Assembly: GCA_009924535.1 (NCBI GenBank)
Contig: RFRI01000012.1
Span: 1-13,764 of the forward strand
Length of the DNA stretch: 13,764 nt
Source of the DNA: Verrucomicrobiota bacterium
GTDB taxonomy: Bacteria > Verrucomicrobiota > Verrucomicrobiia > Opitutales > UBA953
Direction of reading: 5' to 3'
The notes beneath the pieces are model-generated. The model was not told where the DNA came from. It made no database searches and saw nothing but the letters and a program-made list of their open reading frames with translations. Below, in pieces: positions 6,196-13,039 of the stretch. The number at the start of each line of letters is the position of its first letter. Positions within the stretch are counted from its first letter, which is position 1. The position numbers and the translations under genes were made by a program.

Positions 6196-7437
6196 CTAAC
6201 CGACCACGGGTAACGTCACCGTGATCCGTAGACCCTTGGGGCGGGCCGGTTCAGCCGTGGCCGACCCCCCGTGTAACTCCGCGACCTGACGAACGATGCT
6301 CAGGCCTAGCCCGCTCCCCCCTGCCCTGCGGGATTTGTCGGTCCGGTAAAATCGGTCGAAGAGACGCGGCAGGTCTGCCGGCGGCACCCCTGCCCCGTCG
6401 TCTTCCACCGTCAGTTCCACACCGCTGAGCGTGTCCCGGGTCGAGACGATCAGGCGGCTCATGCCGGCGGCATGGGCCAAGGCGTTATCGATCAGGTTCT
6501 GGACCAGACGCCGGGCTTGGACCGGATCGGCGGCGCCGCCATCGGCGGCCTCCAGCTTCAATTCCAACTTCACCCCGGCAGCCTTGCAGCGGGCGGCGAA
6601 TTCTTCGGCGACTTCGCGGGCCGCGACATGGAGCGCGCCTGGTTCGCGACGCACATCCTGGGCGGACTCCAGGCTCGCGAGCGCAAGCAGGCCTTCGACG
6701 AGCCCTTGTAGTCTTCCGACCGAGCTTACGATCTTCTGCGTGAAGCGCGCCCGGTCTTCCGTCGACATGGTCGCTTGGTCTTCGGCCAAGGTCTCGGCGT
6801 ACCCACGTAGGATCGTCACCGGCGTGCGTAGGTCATGGGAGACGTTCGTCACGAAGTCGCGCTCCATGGCCTGCAGGCGCTTCAGCGCCGTCACATCCGC
6901 CAGCACGAAGATCGCGGCACCGTCATCGAACGCCTCCGGATCGGTGCGCGCGCCCGCGGCTTGGATCCAGACGTCGGACAACGGCGCCCGGTTCAGGAGG
7001 ATCATGGAGCGGGCGCCGCCTTCGGCGCGGACGCGGCGCACGAGCTCGATGAAGTCCGCGCTCCGGACGAGCGGCACGATCGAGCCGCCGGCATCCTTTT
7101 CGGAAAGCCCGAAGAGCGCGGCCGCGGCCGGGTTGGCGAGGCGGAGGCGATCCTGCGCGTCGACGACGAGCACGGCGTCGGTCAGCGGCGCCAGCAGCGC
7201 TTCGATGCGCCGCGCCGCCGCGGCGCGGATCTCGCCCTCGTTCGCGGCGCGCCGTTCGATGGCGACGAAGAGTTCTTCCAGTCGCAGCTTGCGCACCAAC
7301 CAGCCTTGCGGACGCGGCGCCCCCCCGTCGGCGAGCAACGCGCGGCGCGCCCAGCGCACATGGCCGGCGATCTCGGCGAAGTACCAGACGGCGGCGATGA
7401 CGAGCGCGAGCAGGAGCAACCAGGGAAGCCAGGACAT
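6196..7437 (-). CDS. phoR: Phosphate regulon-type sensor histidine kinase (PhoR-like)
   Basis: A 413-residue membrane histidine kinase. One N-terminal helix (about 4-24) is followed by a basic linker, then a PAS domain (about 75-185, with LTDAVLVVDAQDRLRLANPA). The HisKA domain has the phospho-acceptor His201 in VSHDLRTPVTIL. The HATPase domain has the N box NLIDNALAHA (314-323), G1 EDDGAGV (345-351) and G2 GGSGLGLSIV (373-382). The plan, a single anchor with no periplasmic sensor domain plus a PAS domain, is that of PhoR, which reads phosphate status through the Pst transporter and PhoU. It follows phoB with a 49-bp gap. The ATG at 7437 lacks a Shine-Dalgarno sequence. The phosphate assignment rests on domain plan and pairing with the PhoB-like regulator; another OmpR-class kinase is possible. 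Confidence 0.87.
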   Translation of the reverse strand: MSWLPWLLLLALVIAAVWYFAEIAGHVRWARRALLADGGAPRPQGWLVRKLRLEELFVAIERRAANEGEIRAAAARRIEALLAPLTDAVLVVDAQDRLRLANPAAAALFGLSEKDAGGSIVPLVRSADFIELVRRVRAEGGARSMILLNRAPLSDVWIQAAGARTDPEAFDDGAAIFVLADVTALKRLQAMERDFVTNVSHDLRTPVTILRGYAETLAEDQATMSTEDRARFTQKIVSSVGRLQGLVEGLLALASLESAQDVRREPGALHVAAREVAEEFAARCKAAGVKLELKLEAADGGAADPVQARRLVQNLIDNALAHAAGMSRLIVSTRDTLSGVELTVEDDGAGVPPADLPRLFDRFYRTDKSRRAGGSGLGLSIVRQVAELHGGSATAEPARPKGLRITVTLPVVG

Positions 7438-7486
7438 CTGCGGAGGATGTTGTCCGGCGCCGCCGGACGCGCGAGCGCAAAGCGGT

Positions 7487-8182
7487 TCAGCCGTTCACGC
7501 GGTAACCGACGCCGCGCACCGTATCGATGACGTCACCGGCCGGTCCGAGCTTCTCGCGCAGGCGGCGGACGTGGGTATCGACCGTGCGGGTCTCGAGGTC
7601 GGGCGAATAGTTCCAGACGTCGGCGAGGAGTTCTTCGCGCGACTGCACGCGGCCCTTCCGCTCGAGCAGCAGTCGCAGGAGCTTGAATTCCGTGGCCGTC
7701 AGTTCGACGATCTTGCCGGCGGCGGTCACTTCATGGCGTTCGATGTCGAGCATCAGCGCGCCGGCGGCGAGACGCGTCGATGGCTTGGCGGCGGCGGACT
7801 TCGCGCGACGCAGCAGAGCCTGGGCACGTAGCATCAGCTCGCGCGTGTCGAAAGGCTTCGTCACATAGTCGTCGGCGCCGGACTCGAGGCCCTTCACCTT
7901 ATCGACCGTCTCGCCTTTCGCCGTGAGGAAGATCACCGGCGTATCTTGGAGGAGCGCGTCGGCGCGGACCATGCGCAGGAGTTGCACGCCCGTGAGTTCG
8001 GGCATCATGACATCGAGGATGATCAGGTCTGGTCGGAAGTCGCGGGCCAGGCCGATGGCGCGCAGCGGGTCGTTGAGCGTGCGGATGGCATAGCCGGTTT
8101 GCTTGAACTTGTAGTCCAATAGCTCCGTCACGTCGGACTCGTCGTCGACGATCAGGATGCGCTTGAGATGTTCGGCGTCCAT
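7487..8182 (-). CDS. phoB: PhoB-like OmpR-family response regulator
   Basis: A 231-residue regulator. The receiver domain carries D13/D14, phospho-acceptor D57 (LIILDVMMPELTG), T87 and K109 (VTKPFD). The C-terminal winged-helix DNA-binding domain (about 130-230) shows ELTATEFKLLRLL, the recognition-helix region TRTVDTHVRRLREKL and the terminal VRGVGYRV. The length and the spacing to phoR (stop at 7487, phoR start at 7437) fit a PhoB-PhoR pair, which activates phosphate-scavenging genes when phosphate is scarce. The ATG at 8182 has no Shine-Dalgarno sequence. Upstream TGTCAC repeats (8231-8257) resemble a Pho box, suggesting autoregulation. It lies 215 bp downstream of mnmG on the same strand, and no obvious terminator separates them, so read-through from mnmEG is possible. 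Confidence 0.88.
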   Translation of the reverse strand: MDAEHLKRILIVDDESDVTELLDYKFKQTGYAIRTLNDPLRAIGLARDFRPDLIILDVMMPELTGVQLLRMVRADALLQDTPVIFLTAKGETVDKVKGLESGADDYVTKPFDTRELMLRAQALLRRAKSAAAKPSTRLAAGALMLDIERHEVTAAGKIVELTATEFKLLRLLLERKGRVQSREELLADVWNYSPDLETRTVDTHVRRLREKLGPAGDVIDTVRGVGYRVNG

Positions 8183-8230
8183 GGGTGTGCCATTACATAA
8201 AGGCCCCGTTAACCGAAGAGCCAGAGTTAG

Positions 8231-8257
8231 GTGACAATCATGGCGGACGAGTGACAG
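8231..8257 (-). promoter_or_regulatory. Possible Pho box upstream of phoB
   Basis: Read on the minus strand, CTGTCAC-TCGT-CCGCCAT (8257 to 8240) has the 7-4-7 arrangement of the E. coli Pho box (two CTGTCAT-like units 11 bp apart). The first unit is near-perfect and the second matches 5 of 7. A further TTGTCAC follows at 8237-8231. The block ends about 48 bases before the phoB start codon, a sensible place for autoregulation. No clear -10 was identified, so this is tentative. Confidence 0.4.
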
Positions 8258-8310
8258 GACATTTTTAAATATTTAAATTGTTAATCATCAAGGGTTTATG
8301 TATTTAAGAT
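8258..8310. other. AT-rich island with a 14-bp palindrome
   Basis: A strikingly AT-rich stretch of about 50 bases in otherwise GC-rich DNA. It contains the perfect palindrome TTTAAATATTTAAA (8264-8277) and then TTGTTAATCATCAAGG. It lies between phoB and the parS-like site after mnmG. It may be an upstream promoter element for phoB or an easily melted segment. I found no DnaA-box-like TTATCCACA, so it is not called an origin. Confidence 0.45.
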
Positions 8311-8351
8311 GCACGAATGTCACCTCGCGCGGCTTCAATCTTTACATGAAC

Positions 8352-8371
8352 GGTGTTCCACGTGGAACACC
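8352..8371. other. parS: parS-like centromere site (intergenic)
   Basis: A perfect 20-bp palindrome, GGTGTTCCACGTGGAACACC, whose 16-bp core TGTTCCACGTGGAACA (8354-8369) matches the widely conserved chromosomal parS motif recognised by ParB (TGTTtCACGTGaAACA and the TGTTCCACGTGGAACA variant). It lies 27 bp beyond the mnmG stop. An identical core occurs at 9527-9542. ParB nucleates on such sites, spreads, and helps load SMC for chromosome segregation near the origin. parA/parB are not in the window, so binding is inferred from the motif. Confidence 0.85.
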
Positions 8372-8397
8372 CCCCTGCTCTCCCCTTCCCTTCGGGA

Positions 8398-10278
8398 TTA
8401 CTTAGCCCTGAAAAGAACCATCAGCAATGAGATGTCCGCCGGATTCACCCCGCTGATCCGGCTGGCTTGTCCTAGGGTTTTAGGCTGGATGGTTTGGAGC
8501 TTCTGGCGGGCTTCGATGCGCAAGCCGTAGGCTTTTAAGAAATCAAATCCTTCAGGCACCTTAAAGGCATCCAAGTCGTGCAGCTTGCGGGCATTCCGGG
8601 TCTCTCGCTCCAAGTAACCGCGGTATTTGACCCGATACATGACTTCGGCCTGAATTTCGGATGCCTCGGCCAAGAATGTCGGCGGTAGATCCTTGGGAGT
8701 CGAATCCCAATGTCGGCGGATGACGTCGCCAGCGATGCCGCCCGGGATGGCCAGTTTTTCCAGGTATTCGATCCAATGGGCGACTTTTTCTGCTTTAGCT
8801 TGGATGCGTCCTAGGCGATCAGCCGGGACGAGGCCGAATTCGGAGATTTTGTCCTTAAGGCGGAGTTCAGCGCTGCCGTGGTTAAATAACAGGCGGAATT
8901 CAGCGCGGCTGGTGAACATGCGGTAAGGCTCTTGGGTGCCTTTGGTCACCAGATCATCGATGAGGACGCCGATATAGGCTTCATCGCGGCCAATGACCAT
9001 GGGCGTCTGGCCCTTGACCTTACAGGCGGCATTAACCCCGGCGACTAGGCCTTGGGCGCCAGCTTCCTCATATCCAGACGTTCCATTAATTTGGCCGGCA
9101 AAGAATAGACCCTCGACCTTTTTGGACTCCAAGGTGGGGTACAGCTGGGTTGGGGGCGCAAAATCATATTCCACGGCATAGGCCGGGCGAAGCATCACGG
9201 CTTTTTCGAGTCCCGGGACCGAAGCCAGCATCTGGAGCTGGACGGTAAAGGGCAGGGAGGTCGAAAGGCCGTTGATATACCACTCGTCGGTGTTCCGGCC
9301 CTCAGGCTCCAAGTAGAGCTTATGGGTGTCCTTGTCCGAGAACTTCACGAACTTGTCCTCGATGGAAGGGCAGTAGCGCGGGCCGACCCCGGTGATCTCA
9401 CCGCCATAGAGGGGGGAGAGGTGGAGGTTCTCTTGGACGATTTTGCCGGTGGCGCCAGTGGCCTCGGTCATCCAGCAGGAAACTTGGTCGCTGCCAGGGG
9501 TCCATCCCGGCAGGCGTTCGCCGGCTTGTTCCACGTGGAACAAATCAGTCTGCTGGCGGGTGTCGTGGAAGGCAAAAAGGGTAGGGGAGGTATCACCCGG
9601 CTGCTCCTCACATTTGCTGAAATCAATGGATCTTCCTAGGATGCGCGGCGGGGTGCCGGTCTTAAGTCTTTGGAGTTCAATACCAGCCTCTAAAAAACTG
9701 GCTGACAACGACTTAGCACTAAAGTCTCCCAGTCGACCACCTTCGGTTTTATTCGCCCCGATGTGCATCAGGCCGCGCAAGAAAGTGCCAGTGGTCACGA
9801 CCACCGTTTTGGCGTGGAAGTCGAGATCGAGGTTGGTCTGTACCCCCACCACGGCGCCGTTCTTAAAGATGAGTCCGGTGACTTGGGACTGGAAGATGGT
9901 CAGGCCATCCTGCAGCTCGCAGAGGTGCTTCATCCGGAACTGGTAGGCCTTCTTATCGCACTGGGCGCGGGGGGCTTGGACGGCGGGCCCTTTGGAGGAG
10001 TTAAGGAGACGGAACTGGATCCCGGTCACGTCGGCGGTCAGGCCCATCTCGCCCCCAAGGGCGTCGATCTCCCGGACGATATGGCCTTTGGCCTGGCCCC
10101 CGATGGCGGGGTTGCAGCTCATCTGGGCGATGGTGTCCACATTGCCCGTCAGGAGGAGGACATCGACCCCCATGCGGGCGGCCGCCAGGGCGGCTTCCAC
10201 GCCGGCATGGCCAGCCCCGCAGACGATGACGTCATAGGGGCGGTCGGGCCCGAGGCGGATTTGTTTGTGAGGTCGCAT
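8398..10278 (-). CDS. mnmG: tRNA uridine-5-carboxymethylaminomethyl modification enzyme MnmG (GidA)
   Basis: FAD-dependent partner of MnmE. Together they install the (carboxymethyl)aminomethyl group at C5 of wobble U34 in several tRNAs. It has 626 residues, the normal length. Family landmarks are the FAD-binding VIVCGAGHAGVEAALAAARMG (18-37, G21/G23/H24 region), MSCNPAIGGQAKGH (53-66), RLKTGTPPR (204-212), GVGPRYCPSIEDK (297-309), NGTSGYEEAGAQGLVAG (398-414) and SRAEFRLL (457-464). ATG 10278 has a Shine-Dalgarno-like GAGGGAG five bases upstream. A GTG at 10305 overlapping the mnmE stop is the alternative and adds nine residues. Odd features: residues about 238-266 form a lineage-specific insertion relative to E. 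coli MnmG as I remember it, and the in-frame palindrome encoding LFHVEQ (246-251) is a parS-like site. The word CGCG is much rarer than in neighbouring genes. Confidence 0.96.
   Translation of the reverse strand: MRPHKQIRLGPDRPYDVIVCGAGHAGVEAALAAARMGVDVLLLTGNVDTIAQMSCNPAIGGQAKGHIVREIDALGGEMGLTADVTGIQFRLLNSSKGPAVQAPRAQCDKKAYQFRMKHLCELQDGLTIFQSQVTGLIFKNGAVVGVQTNLDLDFHAKTVVVTTGTFLRGLMHIGANKTEGGRLGDFSAKSLSASFLEAGIELQRLKTGTPPRILGRSIDFSKCEEQPGDTSPTLFAFHDTRQQTDLFHVEQAGERLPGWTPGSDQVSCWMTEATGATGKIVQENLHLSPLYGGEITGVGPRYCPSIEDKFVKFSDKDTHKLYLEPEGRNTDEWYINGLSTSLPFTVQLQMLASVPGLEKAVMLRPAYAVEYDFAPPTQLYPTLESKKVEGLFFAGQINGTSGYEEAGAQGLVAGVNAACKVKGQTPMVIGRDEAYIGVLIDDLVTKGTQEPYRMFTSRAEFRLLFNHGSAELRLKDKISEFGLVPADRLGRIQAKAEKVAHWIEYLEKLAIPGGIAGDVIRRHWDSTPKDLPPTFLAEASEIQAEVMYRVKYRGYLERETRNARKLHDLDAFKVPEGFDFLKAYGLRIEARQKLQTIQPKTLGQASRISGVNPADISLLMVLFRAK
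9526..9543. other. parS: parS-like centromere site inside mnmG
   Basis: The perfect 18-bp palindrome TTGTTCCACGTGGAACAA contains the same 16-bp core (9527-9542) as the intergenic site at 8354-8369, 1,173 bp away. It spans exactly six mnmG codons, Leu-Phe-His-Val-Glu-Gln (246-251). Exact repetition of a 16-mer identical to a known parS variant is very unlikely by chance. Placement inside or beside mnmG agrees with parS clustering near the origin in many bacteria. Confidence 0.87.
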
Positions 10279-10283
10279 AGGCG

Positions 10284-10293
10284 CTCCCTCACC
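10284..10293 (-). promoter_or_regulatory. Ribosome-binding site favouring the ATG start of mnmG
   Basis: Minus-strand GGTGAGGGAG ends five bases before ATG 10278. It is one of the few Shine-Dalgarno-like sequences in the window and argues for this ATG over the GTG at 10305, whose only support is its overlap with the mnmE stop codon. Confidence 0.5.
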
Positions 10294-10301
10294 GGAGGGA
10301 A

Positions 10302-11660
10302 TCACTTCCCTATGCAGAAGGAAGCGAAGAGCTTGTCCAGCATACGCTCATTATCGATGCGACCGACGATTTCCCCCAGGGCATCCAGGGCGACCCTGCC
10401 TTGGGCGGCCGCGAGCTCGGTCTGGATAGGGGCATTAAGGTGACCGGCGGCTTCGGAAAGGGCGGTCGCCGCCCGGGCCAAGGCCTCGGCATGCCGGACG
10501 CTGACCACGAGGTCTTCGGCTCCCGGAGCGATCTCCTTGGCGATCAGGAAGTCGCCGAGCTTGGCGCGGAGCGTGTCGGCATCGCGACCATCCAGGAGGC
10601 AGGCGGAAAGCTGGGCGATCTGCGGGAGGAAATCTTTCTGCGCGGGATGCGCGGGCAGGTCCGACTTGTTGGCGACGACGAGCGTGCGCGCGGGGTCGAG
10701 CAACGTGACGAGATCAGCGGGCAGGGCAGGGGGCTCCGCCGAAGCGTCGACGACGAGAAGCAGCAGATGCGCTCCGCGCGCCTGTTCGAGCGAGCGCGCC
10801 ATGCCGAGGTTCTCGAGCGTCGAACCGCCGTCGCGCAGTCCGGCGGTATCGATCGCGGTCACGGCGAGCGGCAGGCCGGCCACGGGCGCCTCGAGGTAGT
10901 CGCGCGTGGTGCCTTCCTCGGGGCTTACGATCGCGCGGTCGGCGCCGGAGAGCACGTTGAGCAGGCTCGACTTCCCGGCGTTGGGCGCCCCGACGACGGC
11001 GACGCGCAGTCCGGCGCGCAGGGCGCCGTCATGCTTCGCGGTACGAGCGTATCCAGAAAGTTCTGACGCGATTTCAAGCAAGCGGGCCGCAGGCCCGCGC
11101 GGGTCCTCCGGCGGCAGGTCTTCCTCGGGGAAGTCGATGTGGGCCTCGAGCTCGGCGAGGATCTGGAGCGTACGGTCGGTCCAGCGGGCGACATGTCGGC
11201 CGAGTTCGCCGGCGAGCATGCGTCGCGCGGAGGCGAGCGCGCGCTCGGAGCTGGCGTGGATCAGGTCGGCGACGGCTTCGGCCTGCGTGAGGTCGATGCG
11301 ACCCGCGAGATAGGAGCGGCGCGTGAACTCGCCGGGCTCGGCGAGACGTCCGCCGCGCGCGAGGCAATCCTCGGTGATGCGGCGCACGAGCAGCGGGTTA
11401 CCATGGCAGGTGATCTCAAGCGAGTCGTTGCCGGTGAAGGAACGACCGGCGTGCCAGAGCACCGCGACGACCTGGTCGATGGCTTCGCCTTCCTGGTTGC
11501 GCCAGATACCGAGCGTCGACGTTTTCTCGGCGAGCGCGGTCTTCCGGGCGAGCGCGGCGTGCGCGATGGCGGAAGCCAACGGACCGTCGACGCGCACGAT
11601 CGCCAGGGCGGATCGGCCTGCGGGAGTCGCGGCGGCGACGATGGTTTCGGTGGCGGACAT
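10302..11660 (-). CDS. mnmE: tRNA modification GTPase MnmE (TrmE)
   Basis: Dimeric GTPase that works with MnmG on tRNA wobble uridines. It has 452 residues, matching the usual ~454. The N-terminal tetrahydrofolate-binding domain begins ETIVAAATPAGRSALAIVRV and includes EPGEFTRRSYLAGRIDLTQAEAV (108-130). The inserted G domain has G1 GAPNAGKSS (224-232), G2 GTTRDY (250-255), G3 DTAGLRD (271-277) and G4 NKSD (331-334). The C-terminal FCIGK, with the conserved cysteine Cys449, is intact. The frame is open to 11708, but ATG 11660 starts the protein exactly where the family begins; ATG 11681 is the alternative. mnmG follows at once (17-23 bp, or overlapping if its GTG is used). A sharp change in CGCG frequency falls inside the gene near 10560. 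Confidence 0.96.
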   Translation of the reverse strand: MSATETIVAAATPAGRSALAIVRVDGPLASAIAHAALARKTALAEKTSTLGIWRNQEGEAIDQVVAVLWHAGRSFTGNDSLEITCHGNPLLVRRITEDCLARGGRLAEPGEFTRRSYLAGRIDLTQAEAVADLIHASSERALASARRMLAGELGRHVARWTDRTLQILAELEAHIDFPEEDLPPEDPRGPAARLLEIASELSGYARTAKHDGALRAGLRVAVVGAPNAGKSSLLNVLSGADRAIVSPEEGTTRDYLEAPVAGLPLAVTAIDTAGLRDGGSTLENLGMARSLEQARGAHLLLLVVDASAEPPALPADLVTLLDPARTLVVANKSDLPAHPAQKDFLPQIAQLSACLLDGRDADTLRAKLGDFLIAKEIAPGAEDLVVSVRHAEALARAATALSEAAGHLNAPIQTELAAAQGRVALDALGEIVGRIDNERMLDKLFASFCIGK

Positions 11661-11710
11661 GGATGGCTTGGGCTCGGTCATCCCAAGGGGGGAGGGTAGG
11701 GGAGGCAAGC

Positions 11711-11723
11711 GACGTCATACGTC
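11711..11723. repeat. Small inverted repeat in the divergent mnmE-lysA spacer
   Basis: GACGT-CAT-ACGTC, two 5-bp arms around a 3-base centre, lies about midway in the 119-bp spacer between the divergent mnmE and lysA starts. It could be an operator half-site pair, but arms this short often occur by chance. I see no clear -35/-10 pair in the spacer. Confidence 0.2.
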
Positions 11724-11779
11724 CGCAAAAAGGCTGGAAGGTAAGGGCGGGCCTGCCAAAGTCCGCCCGAGACACTCCC

Positions 11780-13036
11780 GTGGAAAATCATCGCTTCCTT
11801 CTTCCTGATTCGGCCCGCCAGATCGCCGACGCCCATGGCACCCCCTGCTATGTCTATGATCAGGCCACCCTCGAGGCTCAGGCCGACGCCATGTTGGCCT
11901 TTCCGAACGCCTACGGCGTGACGGTCCGGTTCGCCATGAAGGCTTGTCCGAACGCCTCGGTCCTGAAGGTCTTCGCCAGCAAAGGCCTGCATTTCGACGC
12001 CAGCTCGGGCTGGGAAGTCCGTCGCGCCATGTTGGCGGGAGTCCCGGCGGACCGCCTCTCGCTCTCATCCCAAGAGCTGCCCGAGGATTTCCCCTCTCTT
12101 CTTAGTAAGGGGGTGCATGTGAACGCCTGCTCCCTCCTTCAGTTGGAGCGCATCGGCAAGGCCCTCCCGGGCCACGAGGTCGGCCTGCGCTTCAATCCCG
12201 GCCGAGGCTCGGGCGGCACCGGCAAGACCAACGTCGGCGGTCCTGACTCCTCTTTCGGCATCTGGCACGAGTGGGCTGACCAGGCCCAGGTCATCGTAAA
12301 GCAATACGGGCTGAAGGTCGTTCGCATCCATACCCACATCGGCTCCGGCAGCGACCCCGTCGTCTGGCAGGAAGTCTCCGCGGCCAGCCTCGCGCTCGTC
12401 AGCCGTTTCCCGACCGTGCACACTCTCAACCTCGGCGGTGGCTACAAGGTCGCCCGGGTCGCGGCGGAGAAAGGCACCGACCCCCAGGTCGTCGGCGCTC
12501 CGGTCAAGGTCGCCTTCGAGAAGTTCGCTCAGGACGACGGACGTAAGCTCCGCCTCGAGATCGAGCCGGGCACGTTCCTCGTCGCCAACGCCGGCGCCGT
12601 CCTTTCCCGCGTCCAGGACATCGTCTCCACCGGCATCCGCGAATTCCTCAAGCTCGACTCAGGCATGACCGAGATCCTGCGTCCTTCTCTCTACGGCTCG
12701 CAGCATCCGGTGCATCTCTACCCAGCAAAGGCTACCGGAGCCACGCGTGATTACGTCATCGTCGGCCATTGCTGCGAATCGGGCGACCTGATCAGCTGCG
12801 CCCCCGGCGAACCGGAGACGCTTGCCACCCGCCCGCTGCCCGAAGCCACGTCCGGCGACCTTTGCGTCATCGGCGGGGCCGGCGCGTATTGCGCCGGCAT
12901 GAGCACGAAGAATTACAATTCCTTCCCCGAGGCGCCGGAAGTCCTCCTGCGCCGCGACGGCAAATTCTCGCTGATCCGCCGCCGCCAGTCGCTCGAGCAG
13001 ATCCTCCAGAACGAGCAGCCGGCCGAAGGTCTCTGA
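11780..13036 (+). CDS. lysA: Diaminopimelate decarboxylase
   Basis: PLP enzyme (alanine racemase-like fold III) that decarboxylates meso-diaminopimelate to L-lysine, the last step of lysine synthesis. It has 418 residues, normal for LysA. Key sites are the Schiff-base lysine Lys54 in RFAMKACPN, HTHIGSGSDP (184-193), the glycine loop LNLGGGYK (216-223), the phosphate-binding EIEPGTFLV (260-268), LRPSLYGSQHP (300-310) and the substrate/active-site VGHCCESGDLI (328-338) with Cys332 and Glu333, then GAYCAGMSTKNYNSFP (368-383). The start is GTG 11780. The frame is open back to 11663, but that would overlap mnmE's start region, and the 39 extra residues are unlike the family. It is divergent from mnmE, and the next gene starts 3 bases after its stop. 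A related decarboxylase specificity is possible but less likely. Confidence 0.92.
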   Translation: MENHRFLLPDSARQIADAHGTPCYVYDQATLEAQADAMLAFPNAYGVTVRFAMKACPNASVLKVFASKGLHFDASSGWEVRRAMLAGVPADRLSLSSQELPEDFPSLLSKGVHVNACSLLQLERIGKALPGHEVGLRFNPGRGSGGTGKTNVGGPDSSFGIWHEWADQAQVIVKQYGLKVVRIHTHIGSGSDPVVWQEVSAASLALVSRFPTVHTLNLGGGYKVARVAAEKGTDPQVVGAPVKVAFEKFAQDDGRKLRLEIEPGTFLVANAGAVLSRVQDIVSTGIREFLKLDSGMTEILRPSLYGSQHPVHLYPAKATGATRDYVIVGHCCESGDLISCAPGEPETLATRPLPEATSGDLCVIGGAGAYCAGMSTKNYNSFPEAPEVLLRRDGKFSLIRRRQSLEQILQNEQPAEGL

Positions 13037-13039
13037 TTC

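Noticed and set aside
6431..7831. 466-codon open frame on the plus strand
   Set aside because: Antisense to phoR and phoB. The product is rich in S, A and R with no recognisable domain, and the opposite strand carries complete two-component motifs.
8352..8371. Intrinsic terminator for mnmG
   Set aside because: The palindrome could form a hairpin, but on the minus strand it is not followed by a run of T. An exact second copy within the mnmG coding sequence argues for a DNA-level parS role.
8183..8397. Replication origin between phoB and mnmG
   Set aside because: An AT-rich island and a parS-like site are present, but I found no DnaA-box-like TTATCCACA on either strand and the spacer is short. 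The parS sites indicate origin proximity only.
8309..8530. 73-codon plus-strand frame overlapping the intergenic parS-like site
   Set aside because: It extends well into the 3' end of mnmG on the opposite strand, lacks a ribosome-binding site and has no recognisable features.
11830..12270. Sigma-54 promoter (TGGCAC words in lysA)
   Set aside because: The two TGGCAC words seen are inside lysA and lack a GC element at the required spacing from the GG, so no -24/-12 promoter is supported.
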